Source: Cheiracanthium punctorium (lineage: Eukaryota > Arthropoda > Arachnida > Araneae > Cheiracanthiidae). From it: a DNA stretch of 64,000 nucleotides. The first letter of the stretch is position 1; each line of letters begins with the position of its first letter. The notes below the pieces were generated by a model, which searched no databases, was not told the origin of the DNA, and saw only the letters and a program-made list of their open reading frames with translations. Where the stretch lies: the NCBI GenBank assembly GCA_038373885.1, contig JAWZYV010013190.1, forward strand, positions 1 to 64,000. Direction: 5' to 3'. Below, one piece after another: positions 1 through 9,711 of this stretch. The translations under genes were made by a program, and so were the position numbers.

Positions 1-1563
1 TATCGCAATGCATCTTCCTTAAAACCGAATTTTTCAAGTTCCGTCTCGTTATATATTTGCTGTACAATTTTTTAAGAATCTTGAGAATTGCCTATCCTTT
101 TCTTTTAAACGAAAAAGAATGTGAATTCAAGATTACAGCTTACAGTTTTATCCATTGTTCTTAAGTTTTAGGGAGTTGCTGGGGATGTGACTATCACAAT
201 GAATCCTCCCACAAGACCTAAGTTATTAAAATCCCACCTGGTTAGTTATTTACTGTATTATTTTTCAAGAATATCTTTCGTAATTTATGGGTGATTTTAT
301 TTAAAAAGAATTCGAATTTAAATTTACATCTACAATTTTTATTCATTGTTTGTGCTCTTAAATACGGGGGCGTTGCTAGAGGCGGGGTTTACTAAGAGTT
401 CCACCCTTATAAGTTAAGTTTTTAAAATTTAGGGAAACTGTTAAGTTGAAGAGGGGGGGGGGATATTAGAACCTTTTGTTGAAATGATTCTTAACTGAGA
501 TATGCTGAATTCAGTACTAATAATTATTACATTAACCAAATTAATAGAAAATTTGTGTAATAAAGAAAGATAAAGTGACGCTCTTTCTTAAGTTCAAATA
601 CGGGACACTAACGTTAGACGAGGGGGGGGGGGGGCAAGGGGGACTTAAAATTTTTGAAAACAACAAAGTTTAAACTTTGAATTAGTCGTTAAAGCAAATT
701 ATACTGGGTAGATTATCATATTGCCAATCATACTAAAACATATTTACTTGCACATTACAGACTTAATTTTTTGCTTTTTTGAATTATGATGAACATTCTA
801 AACAGTATCTAAGTATAGTTAGAATATGCCTAACGAATATTGTAAAACAGTGTTTATAGATGATTAAATCGATAACCAAAATATGTTTGATATTTATTCA
901 TTTATTAGAAGATAAAGTCTGTTGTGGAGGTAATTACAAAGGGCGCTAAAAAACATTTTTCGAAAATTTGTCTACACTCAGTATATTTAATCTTCGTCCA
1001 CTTAAAGTTAATAAATTCATATTCAATTTTTATTATATACCGAAATCGAATTTTATGCTCTTCTGGAAACGTGCCGAAACTTTTCACTGTCGAATGATTT
1101 CGTTTTGTGGGAACTGCCCCTCATATACAAATGCTTCATACAAAGAAAAAAAAAAAGTTAAACTGTGCAATCAGGAAAAGTTATTTTAAAACGATTTGGA
1201 ATCGAAATTTTCCCTTGAAAGTCTTTATACTAAACGGATTCCCGTAATTTGAATAGTTAAAACAAGATAAGTAAAACATAATTTAAATTCATTCCTATGA
1301 TTTGCATAGTAGTAACAAAATTAATTTTTCAATAAAATATAATCCTTATTCCCATTTAAAAATGATTTAACAAAGAAATTGAAGTGTAATGATACATCAA
1401 AATTCAGAGTCTACACTTTTAGATATTTATAGACATATTAATACTCAAAACTTTCATTATGCATTAACCTATGACAGTAAAATAATATTAAAATTCAAAA
1501 CAGAAATGAATGAAATCTAATCGAAATCATGTCATGTTGCTTTCGAAACATAGAAAAGTTTCA
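1..1563. repeat. AT-rich DNA with diverged tandem repeats
   Basis: No gene is visible. Between about 100 and 640 the same theme recurs two to three times: an AT-rich stretch, then the words 'ttattcattgtt' and 'cttaaatacggg', then a G-rich run. The copies near 110-260 and 300-420 are about 190 bases apart and clearly diverged. G homopolymers occur near 452 and 622. From 640 to 1563 I see only AT-rich sequence with short ORFs typical of non-coding DNA. Confidence 0.4.
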
Positions 1564-1741
1564 CTTACAAATTGCTTGTGTTTAGTTTTAATTTGTATTG
1601 TTGTTTCTAAAAGTAATCAGGAATAATTCTTCCCCCCCCCCCAAAAAAAAATACCCTTTTTTTTGGGGGGGGGGGAGAAATATTCCAGATTACTTTTAGA
1701 AACAACAATACAAATTAAACTAAACACAAGCAATTTGTAAG
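1564..1741. repeat. Near-perfect long hairpin (foldback/MITE-like)
   Basis: The sequence starting CTTACAAATTGCTTGTG at 1564 returns as its reverse complement and ends at 1741. The arms are about 62 bases with only a few differences. They are followed inward by a C-run plus A-run and the matching T-run plus G-run, so the pairing continues almost to the centre. There is no coding capacity. It directly abuts a LINE 3' end, so it may be a foldback element or an inverted duplication at that end. Confidence 0.75.
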
Positions 1742-2357
1742 TCGGAGACGCTTCTGGTCAGATAGGTGGACATATAGTCCATACACGTGCTGTAGATCTT
1801 ACCGAATCGAACCAAAAAGGGAGGGGGGAGTTTCTTGGGGCACTAGAGCGCCACGCGCTAATCTCCAGTGTGTAATAATTACTTGTGATTATTAGTTCTT
1901 GAGTCAATAAGTCTTGGTCGGGGTGTGAAATGGTTACAGTTCGTGTGGAGCGGGGCAGCAATTAGGGCCGACCTGTTATCCCGCCCGAAGGCCTTCATTT
2001 AACAGGTTGCTCGGCTGCTACCGTAGTTAGTCGAAGTGATGGGGGGGAGGGGAGGGTGAAGCGCGCAGACTTGGGGCGCCTTTTGTTGCGAGTATCCCAG
2101 GGTCGTAATCTGGGAACTCAGCCCTGATGGTATTGGGTAGGTTGTCAAGATTCGTGTAGAAATCCATTATTTGTTTGTGTATTACTTTACTGAGTGGTAG
2201 TATATTCAGGTCTCTTTTGATCAGATCATTAGAAATGAAAGTGGGACCGTGACGTAATACGCGAAATATGTAATTTTGCTTGGACTCGAGAAGGTTCAAG
2301 TGAGTTTTGGCAGCACTGGCCCCTACAGGGGCAGCGTAAGTTGCGATGGGGCACACG
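1742..2357 (-). pseudogene. 5'-truncated jockey-like LINE, 3' end
   Basis: On the minus strand, 2398-2027 encodes the C-terminal part of a LINE reverse transcriptase, with the words ATYAAPV, ESKQN and AEFPDYDP. The two larger LINE copies in this window (16359-17790 and 20340-28331) share these in the same order. Downstream to about 1742 lies 3' UTR sharing 'gtgctgtagatctt' with 15130-15146. The copy is cut on its 5' side at 2357, where the TIR of a hAT-like element begins. No catalytic motifs remain. Confidence 0.75.
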
Positions 2358-2560
2358 CAGTGGTGGGAAAAACTACTTTTTTTTGTAGCGAAGTACAACT
2401 ACCGCTACTTTTCGAAAAATGTAGCTAACTACAACTACAACTACTTTTTGAAAAATGTAGTTAGCTACACTACTTTTGAAATGTAGTCGCTACTTCGCTA
2501 CTTTTTCGCTACTTTTAGGAGACAAATTTTGCTAACAGATTCAGTTTGCATTACATTCAT
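2358..2560. mobile_element. hAT-like element terminus with CTAC/GTAG subterminal repeats
   Basis: It starts CAGTGGTGGGAA, a typical hAT terminus. About 200 bases follow in which CTACTTTTT, AAAAATGTAG and GCTAC recur on both strands. The start lies exactly where the LINE fragment ends. I could not identify the opposite terminus with certainty. The terminus at 7002 has similar composition, but its flanking 8 bp do not match, so I do not join them. Confidence 0.55.
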
Positions 2561-2856
2561 ATTTAAAGATATATATATCCTAATTAGAGAAAACTGTTAA
2601 TATCTTAATTAGAAAAAAACTATTGCACTAATAAACAACTACCAGGGGAGTGTTTGAGGAGGGCGGCGGGCCCCCTCAAGAAATGTAAAGCAGTTATTAA
2701 AAAGGAGCTATTTTGAAATATTTCTTTTCATTGAGACAGCCTTACTATTTTTTGACGTATATTGATAGTTGAATGTTTGAAGAAAGTGACATAGCAAAAC
2801 TTTTTTTAAAAATTAACACATATTTTTACTAATCTAAATATTTCATTAACAAATAA

Positions 2857-3310
2857 AGAATATCTGCTTTTTTTTTTCTTTGAGATATGAAGGATATTTG
2901 AAAAACATGTTTTGGCTCCCTCCTCTCCCCCATAAGGACGACAAAAGGTAAATTTCGAAGAATCACGCAATTTTTTTTCCCGCTTTTCCTGTTTTTTTTT
3001 ATATTTTCAAACAAAAATCCTGTGAATGTCTGTTTTTTTAATTTGAGATATGAAATCAATATTAAAAACTTGTGAAATACCCGTTTTGCCCCCTGTCCCC
3101 CTTTGGGAAAAGGCGATTTTCAAAAAATCATTAAATTTGTATTTAGATAATCCGGTTACTTATATTTTAAAACAAAACTCGTATTCTTATTTGTTGCTGT
3201 TTTCTTTGAGATCGTAAAATACTATAACTATTACAAAAATAAACTTTCACTTTCATCGAGATTCGTGGGGGGGGGGGGGGGAATCACGCATAAAACTAAT
3301 TTTTGTAATA
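2857..3310. repeat. Diverged tandem repeat, about 160-bp unit, three copies
   Basis: The succession 'ctgctttttt...tttgagatatgaa...aaacatg/cttgtg...ccctcctccccc...aaattttcgaagaatcacgcaattt' appears near 2860, again near 3030 and more weakly near 3200. The last copy contains a G-run at about 3267. The copies are strongly diverged. There is no coding potential. Confidence 0.45.
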
Positions 3311-4655
3311 TCTTACATACTGTTCAATTATTTTTGGTTTTATATTACATTTAAGAAAGAGAAAAAAATATACACATAACTTAAACATACCTACAGTTCT
3401 TTGATTTAGGCCCATTTTGGTAATTGTATTCATTAAATAAAATTTAAACATAAAATTAAACATACATAGAATATAGAAACTTTATTCACAAAATTATATA
3501 TTTACAAGTCACATTAACCTAGTTAAAATGAATATTTGAACGCAACGTAACCCCCCCCCCCCAAAAAAAAAAGACAACAATAAATGGGTGAGCAGTTCAC
3601 GTTTGAGAACGAATTTAGAAAATGCTTAAACCAACAAAGTAGACAATTCATTATAGTTTCAGGTTCAAGGGGTATAATTGGAGTTTTTCTTCCTTTTCAT
3701 TGCTTTCTCAGTAATTTTCTGGGCTGGTGTAAACCAGGAAGTTGTAAAACAAAGCTGTATTGCCCCCTGCAAGTCCTTCCCACAGAATTCAAGAATCCCC
3801 TCTCACACAATTCCTTTGAATTCTGTGAGAGGGGATAGGGGGGGGGCGCTCGCTAATTGCGAGGACTGACAATATATCATTCCAGCTTTGGAAGGATATC
3901 GAGTTCACGGAATGCTGGACACTCAACAGTGGGCAAGTGGACACTACACTGTATTTAGGGGTGCAAAAAAAGAAGAAAAAATAAAACTAATGATGTCACA
4001 AAAGCATGCTATTTAAAGATATGTAAAATTCCTTTTCAAAAGCAAAAAATGCTCACTTTTATGCACAGAAATAGATATTTCAAAAACTCAAACCTTAGAT
4101 ACATTATTTTTCAAAATAAATCAGTTTTTATGATCTAAACTTGATTCATCTGGGAAGTGCACATGCCCCCTCTGGATCCGCCAACTGGCCTTGGCTTAAT
4201 ATGAAGTTAAATGCAGCTACTTTCTTTTACACTCTCAGTCAGACTAGAGACATCAATGCAAATGCAAGCTGTTCTGATTCTGATTTCTCTCTGGCGTTCC
4301 CAGATTATCACGCGGACAAAGGGGGGGGGGATAGCCCGCGTCCCCACATATCCCAATAATATAGATTAAAAATTCATATATACTGAAATAATAATAATAA
4401 TCAAAATAAAACAATTTCCTCTGTAACAGTTATTGTTGTATTGTTGTCCATCACTAGATCAACTGGGAGACATTTTCTGGATGGTGAACACGATTTGATC
4501 AAAGTACAGTAAATTGAAATGCCATTTTTTACCCCGAGTGCCAGTGCCTTGTATTTTATGTTTTAAAGAAGAAAGAAAATTACAATTTTTTATCGGTCCA
4601 GGAAAATTTTCTAGCACGCTGAACTTGAGCGCCTTGTAAAAATAAACATCCCAGA
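3311..4655. other. Stretch without recognised gene
   Basis: AT-rich DNA with a C-run plus A-run at about 3551 and G-runs at about 3838 and 4321. ATCCCCTCTCACA at 3795-3807 pairs perfectly with 3824-3836. The overlapping CACAGAATTC (3781) and GAATTCTGTG (3818) form an alternative hairpin. Short ORFs here match no family I recognise and are probably chance. Confidence 0.5.
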
Positions 4656-5012
4656 CAGTGCCGGATTTAGAGGTGTGGACGCCCTGGGGCAACAAAGGAG
4701 TGGTGGCCCCTAATTATTTCTCAAACAAGTTAAGAATTTTTTCGAAGACAAGTGTGGCGGATTTAGAGGTGTGGACGCCCTGGGGCAACAAAGGAGTGGT
4801 GGCCCCTAATTATTTCTCAAACAAGTTAAGAATTTTTTCGAAGACAAGTGTGGCGAAGTGGGTTCGCCGTTAACTCATAGCCTAGAAGTCCAGGATTGGA
4901 TTTCCGAGTTCGATATTCGTTAGGAAATTTTATGTAAAGATGTCTATTGTGGGGGCCTCCTCTCTTGTGGAGGACTTGGAGCTGCGGTTGCCCTCCCCTA
5001 AATCCGGCCCTC
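4656..5012. mobile_element. hAT-like MITE with 8-bp TSD (ATCCCAGA)
   Basis: The left end is CAGTGCCGGATTTAG and the right end reads CTAAATCCGGCCCTC, imperfect inverted repeats of hAT type. The 8 bases ATCCCAGA occur on both sides (4648-4655 and 5013-5020) as a perfect target duplication. Inside, a 96-bp segment is tandemly duplicated (4662-4757 and 4758-4853) with almost no divergence, a recent event. It is non-coding and non-autonomous. Confidence 0.85.
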
Positions 5013-5109
5013 ATCCCAGACTTAATGTCCATAATGTTAGTAATATAAATGGATAAAATATTAAAATAAAAATTATTCTTGGTTATATAATCTTGCTCAA
5101 GTATATGTA

Positions 5110-5321
5110 CACCCTCCAAAAAAAGTATTCGAGCAAGAGATAAAATTCCTACGTTGGTTTCGTATATTAAAAATTATTTATCATAGAATATGAATTAGGC
5201 TATGTATAAATATAAATTTCCATATTTCTGTCAAGTTGTGCGTTTTTCAAAAACTCAATTATTATTCGCAAATCTAAAATAGGAAATTTCTCTCTTGCTC
5301 GAATACTTTTTTTGGAGGGTG
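5110..5321. mobile_element. TA-flanked MITE (Tc1/mariner type)
   Basis: The terminal inverted repeats begin CACCCTCCAAAAAAAGTATT and run about 33 bases, essentially identical at both ends. They are flanked by TA at 5108-5109 and 5322-5323. The 212-bp length and the absence of an ORF fit a non-autonomous Tc1/mariner derivative. Confidence 0.88.
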
Positions 5322-6054
5322 TACGTAATTTTTTTAAATTCAATGTTGGAAGTTTTGAAAATGTTTTATGTTGCAAAAACGCAATAGCGGTCCAAAATAT
5401 GCAGACCCTGATCATACTTAGATGGGGCCCCGGGCAAGTGGTTATTTTGGGCCTCTGTACTATTACAGGCATTTAACTTATTTTTGATTGTTTTCTATTT
5501 TCCCAGCATAAAAACATTTTTAAATAATTCTAAAATTGAATTAAAAATTACCCATTTATGTCTACTCATTTAGAACAAGACTATGCATTTAAAATTGATT
5601 TTAATATTTTTTAAATTCATTTATATTATTAGCGTATGTGTGCGCCAAGTTCCGCCTGCCAGAAAATTTTCTTTTCTTCATTATAATATATCTATAAAAT
5701 GCTAACTAATAGATATTTTATGATAAGTACATATGGCCATAAGTTTTCAAAAACGCCTTTAATTTCTATTTTATTAATCTAGTCTTAGAAAGCATTTTCA
5801 TTGAGTTAGAAGAACGGAAAATATAAGTCTCGAAGCCTTTTTATTGTTACACAATTATGATATAGATATCATACAGGAAATTTAGCTTAACAAAAATTAT
5901 TATTGCAGCATATGTAAATTTAATATACAATAAACCGAGAGAGGCCTCTATTTTTCAGGGGCTTTGGGCTATTGTCCGCGCGTCCGTGTGATAATGAGAC
6001 TCTAAAAATACTAGTTAAAATGCTTGGTATGGTATAGTAAAGGGGGCCCCGAAG
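5322..6054. other. No recognised gene
   Basis: AT-rich sequence with two GC-richer islands, near 5420 ('ggggccccgggc') and near 5950-6050 ('ggggccccgaag'). These may belong to an unresolved element surrounding the MITE at 6055. Nothing coding is visible. Confidence 0.4.
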
Positions 6055-6481
6055 CAGTGGCGCACCCAAGATTTTAGTTTAGGAGGGCTAAGACTACAAA
6101 TATTGATGAACTTGGTTATAGTGACCTCGATTATAGTAATAATTCCCTCATAACGTCAAAATATTCTGTATCACACGCCATAGAACACAGGCCACTATCA
6201 GCGTAACTCGTTATAGAGTCATAAATAAATATCTGACTTTTTCACTGTCGTTGTAATAGAGTATAACTGTATTTCATACACTGACTAAGTATTTACTTAA
6301 AAACCAACGTCTCTTTTTTTTCTTTGGTAAAAAGATATTTTAGAAATAGTTAAGATAATTTTTAATAATAAAATGTTTTAATTCATTAATGACATTTTTC
6401 AATTTTTAAAGATTTTCAGATCTAACTCTCCAGTTTTAGGGAAGCTTTAGCCCCCATAGCCCCGCCGTGGGTACGTCTTTG
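6055..6481. mobile_element. hAT-like MITE, older
   Basis: The left end is CAGTGGCGCACCCA. The right end reads TGGGTACGTCTTTG, its reverse complement with a few changes. The flanking octamers CCCCGAAG and CCTACAAG agree at 6 of 8 positions, as expected for a decayed 8-bp duplication. The interior is AT-rich and non-coding. Confidence 0.6.
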
Positions 6482-6840
6482 CCTACAAGTAACCCAGTAC
6501 CCCGAGGACCCATCTACATATGATCAGCTTTGGATTCTCTTTCCTCCTTTTTTTGTCCTCTTTATAGCAGATTGGTGAGTCTACAAATAATACTGAGAAC
6601 GATAAAAAGAAAAAAGATGTACAAGTTCAGGCTTCAGGCAGGAAACATCCCCCTCCCTCACTCGTGTGCGTGTGGTGTGTGCCCCCATAGAATCCCGGGG
6701 GGCACGGGGCACACATAGATACCCTGGGAGGGGCGGGGGTGGGATTGGGTATTCTTTCAAGCATCAAGTTCCAGTTCTATGCTTGGTGTCATAAGAAAGA
6801 GAATTTGCACCAGGAGATCAATCACCAGAAATGATGACGC
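6482..6840. other. No recognised gene
   Basis: A GC-richer stretch around 6640-6760 with several G-runs. The short plus-strand ORF there has no recognisable domain. Confidence 0.4.
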
Positions 6841-7002
6841 GGCGAAAGTAGCTTCCAAAACGCGCTACAAACTACTAATTTTTTGTAGCGCGCTACACTA
6901 CAAACTACTTTTTTTAAAAGTAGCGCGCTACGCTACAAACTACTAAAAAAAGTAGCGACTACTGTAGTTTCGCTACTTGTAGCGCGCTACTCCCCAGCCC
7001 TG
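6841..7002. mobile_element. hAT-like terminus with GTAGCGCGCTAC palindromes
   Basis: Read from the right, the end is CAGGGCTGGGGAGTAGCGCG. The adjoining 150 bases hold several copies of the palindrome GTAGCGCGCTAC or of its half CGCGCTAC, with spacers of CAAACTACT type. Dense subterminal repeats of this kind are usually transposase-binding arrays of hAT elements (family knowledge). I could not identify the partner terminus. Confidence 0.6.
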
Positions 7003-7280
7003 GGTTTAACATATCGTTTATACCAAATATTGAATTTCTAATTGAAATTACGTGTGTGTAACACGTTTTAGCTGAATGAGAAACGTAAAACAATAATTGC
7101 ATCATTCAAAATGAAGAAAGAAGCAAATCCATTTTTATCATTATTCCCTGGTACTAAAAGTATTAGTAAATTATCAGATATATACACAAGAAAGAACTTT
7201 ATAACTCCAGTTTTACAAAGTAAGTCACAATAAATTTTTACATAATCATTTTAAACTGTTTTATGAATTTTTAAGGGAGT
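7003..7280. other. No recognised feature
   Basis: AT-rich non-coding DNA between a hAT terminus and a SINE-like head. Confidence 0.4.
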
Positions 7281-7375
7281 CAAAAAAAAAAGAAAAAACA
7301 GAGCGGAATCAATGGGATACGAACCATAGACTTCTTGATCTCTGGCCGAATGCGGAACCACGGCGCCACGGAGAA
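7281..7375 (-). repeat. tRNA-derived SINE head or tRNA pseudogene
   Basis: On the minus strand there is an A-box-like TGGCGCCGTGG (7358-7368) and a B-box GGTTCGTATCC (7315-7325), spaced as in tRNA promoters. The pattern resembles a tRNA 5' half, but the acceptor stem does not close convincingly. An oligo-A/T stretch lies just downstream on the minus strand. I read it as a SINE head and not a functional tRNA. Confidence 0.6.
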
Positions 7376-7499
7376 CGCAAACGATTTTTCAAATAATTTG
7401 TATATAATAGTGCATCAAATGTTTAAATGGAATTTTCTCGAAAATAAGGAAGAGTTGGTAGCTAGTTCTTTGTCAGTTTACTATACTATGGGTGCCCTA
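7376..7499 (-). pseudogene. LINE fragment, far side of the 7.5-kb insertion
   Basis: The last bases before the insertion (about 7490-7499) read on the minus strand as GHP. This is the continuation of the FADDAAIV reverse-transcriptase motif found at 15061-15132. Joining 15061 to 7499 with one TA gives AIV-GHP, matching the other LINE copies (AIVGHAD, AIIAKHP). Beyond about 7490 the LINE similarity is lost. Confidence 0.6.
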
Positions 7500-7758
7500 C
7501 CCAGGTAGCACAAAGATATTGACGAATGTCCACCGATATCGGGCAATATTTTGAAAGTCTCTGAATGTCATACATTGAATTTACGACATCTGCCGATATT
7601 GGCAGATATTAATTAAAAGTAATCCTTTTTAAAAACATTTAAGAGAATTTCTTCAATTATTTTATAACCTTATCATTCAGAAATAACATCCTAATGTTTG
7701 TTTGTTTTCATTTAGTCCAATTTTTTAGCGATATACTCATTTCAATGTACTATTTTAA

Positions 7759-7854
7759 ACATTGGTGAATATCAGGGAATATCGCAGAAATGATATTCTG
7801 TTTACAACATTGGTGAATATCTGGGAATATCACAGAAATGATATTATGTTTACA
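7759..7854 (+). repeat. 48-bp direct repeat, two copies, subterminal in the 7.5-kb element
   Basis: The unit starting 'acattggtgaatatc' occurs at 7759 and 7807 with few differences. It shares the 'gaatatc/gatatt' theme with the 91-93-bp repeats at the other end (14736-14990). Possible transposase-binding array. Confidence 0.7.
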
Positions 7855-7991
7855 ACATTCAACTCGCGCATGCGTACTAATCGTTATTCTTGGCGGGCGG
7901 AAGGAACAGGAATTCCCAAACATCAACAACGTGGGAAGTCGGAGGGTCGGAGTCGCCATTGAACTGATTTCAGGATACATTGCTGATCGTC
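7855..7991 (+). promoter_or_regulatory. Promoter-like CpG-rich segment before the THAP gene start
   Basis: In an AT-rich neighbourhood this short stretch has CGCGCATGCGTA (7865-7876, close to the NRF1 consensus), GGCGGAAGGAAC (an ETS-type core) and GTCGCCATT just upstream of the ATG at 7992. No TATA box stands out. It looks like a TATA-less promoter of an animal gene. The transcription start is not determined. Confidence 0.5.
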
Positions 7992-8023
7992 ATGGCAAAG
8001 GATATAGAATTATCATCTAAAAT
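7992..8023 (+). pseudogene. THAP-gene exon 1 (start exon)
   Basis: It begins ATG at 7992 and reads MAKDIELSSK, then AT followed by the strong donor GTAAGT at 8024. It ends in phase 2. This phase fits the acceptor of exon 2 at 10927 exactly: AT plus A gives isoleucine and the THAP reading frame continues. No competing start codon lies in frame nearby. Assignment as an exon rests on the splice signal and the phase match, not on homology of these ten residues. Confidence 0.6.
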
Positions 8024-8673
8024 GTAAGTACATCTTTTATGTTATTTAACTGTCATTTACATTGTTTTTTTTATATATTGATTTATGTATTGTTTGTTTA
8101 TATGACGATGCAACAAAGAATATGCTGCACATCAAATCAGTATTTTTTTTTCTACAATTGTGTAAATATTTCGTGAAAGGTGTTTTTGTCTGCACTTTCT
8201 ATGTTATCATATTTGAAAGAGAACGTAAATCTATTTGCCGTTGCGGCCATTATGTGAAATATTCTTGTACATTTTTATTGTGATTGTTATAGTGCACAAA
8301 AAATACTGAGTTATTTTTGATATAGTGCACACTAAAAATATAATATCGAAGCTTTGGGGGGGGGGTGATTTCAGCTTCTTAGAAGCAAAGAAGTTTATCT
8401 TCATCGCAGTTTATATCAGAAGTTCTAATTTAGTCTCGGAACATACTTCTAATTTTTTTTTTTTTTGGGGGGGGGGGTGAGTGTAGAGCTTTTGAAACGT
8501 TTAAAGCTCATGTGTTTAAAATTAATGTGAAGAAACACAAGAATTATATTCAATATTAAGTAGCTAAGAAAATAGGAGGAAATACAAATTGTTATTTTTT
8601 TATTGTTTCGTGGTTAGTCTAGTAGTTCGCAGCGTACTTTGAGTTTCATTTTGCATGTGATATACCATCATTT

Positions 8674-9711
8674 CAGGGTTGGGTTTTAGACTTCAAAAAC
8701 TGTTTTTCGACATGACAAGCATCAAAAACTGGTTTAAACCGTCAAAAACTAATCCATAAAAGAAAGAGAACAATATGCAAACTAATTATGCAATATATAC
8801 ATTTTGCATTAAACTAAATGCCTAATTAAAAGTAATTATATTAAAATATAAAAATTATACTAGCACATAAGTTGTGCTCACTAAGAATAATTAGTTTAAT
8901 ACCATTTATATAATACAAATTTATAAATTTAATGTATACAATATTATATATAAAAATTGTATATATCAGTGGCACAGCCAGAAATTTATTGTGTGTGTGT
9001 GTGGGGGGGGGGTTATGACTACTCAACTCACATATATGTATACGTGTGTGTGTGATACGGGAGTGAAGAATATACTTTTTGTATGACGAAGAATATACTT
9101 CTTGTATGACAAAAAATATTCCTCATTGGAGGGGGTTGTGACTCCCCTATCCTCCTTGGCTACGCCACTGATATATGTAATTAATGAATAATATTCTGCA
9201 GTTTTTCAAAAATTTCAAACTAAAGTATGGGTAAACATTTCCTAGAAGAAACATCAAGTTTATTTTTGGTTTAATCTAAATATCTAAATTGAAAAGGCTT
9301 TAAGGAATAGCCAATAGCATAGCAATTTCACTCATTTAGACTAAAGAGATAAAGATCAGGTCGTTTTAACTATCAGTATACTAAAGTTTTCTATTCAAAA
9401 TAGAATTAGTAAAAAATTTTGGGACTTGAATGCTATGAGTAAGCACATCCTTACAAAGTACATAATGGTCTACTTCTTAAAAATAAATAAACCTGATAGA
9501 TGTAAACAAAGTAAGCATTTTTTACTGATTATAGTGCTTTATTTTTCTAAATATTAATTGATTAATTCATTGCAGATATTAAAGTACAAGCTATTTTGCA
9601 ATAAAGTAAAACACTTAAAAGTATTGTTTATTTTTTCCACTCAATATTTGAGGTTTTTGACATGATGGTTTAAACCATGGTTAAAACTGTCACAAAAACT
9701 AGCCAACCCTG
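8674..9711. mobile_element. Non-autonomous hAT-like element, 8-bp TSD CATCATTT
   Basis: The left end is CAGGGTTGGGTTTTAG. The right end reads CTAGCCAACCCTG, and its reverse complement begins CAGGGTTGG. CATCATTT is duplicated perfectly at 8666-8673 and 9712-9719. The subterminal word 'ggtttaaacc' occurs near both ends. At 1038 bp with no ORF it is non-autonomous, and it hosts a smaller MITE at 8967-9170. Confidence 0.88.
8967..9170. mobile_element. hAT-like MITE nested in the 1-kb element
   Basis: The ends are CAGTGGCACAGCCAG and, on the right, CTTGGCTACGCCACTG, imperfect inverted repeats. The flanks are ATATAT-rich on both sides, so the exact duplication is ambiguous. It contains a GT-run and a G-run. 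The terminus resembles the MITE at 12023 (CAGGGGCGTAGCCA), so the two are probably one family. Confidence 0.75.

Noticed and set aside
2358..7002. One 4.6-kb hAT element between the two GTAG-rich termini
   Set aside because: The flanking octamers do not match (GGCACACG-like against GGTTTAAC), and the subterminal repeats differ. They are kept as two separate termini.
7281..7375. Functional tRNA gene
   Set aside because: A- and B-box-like sequences are present, but acceptor and anticodon stems do not close. A SINE head is the better reading.
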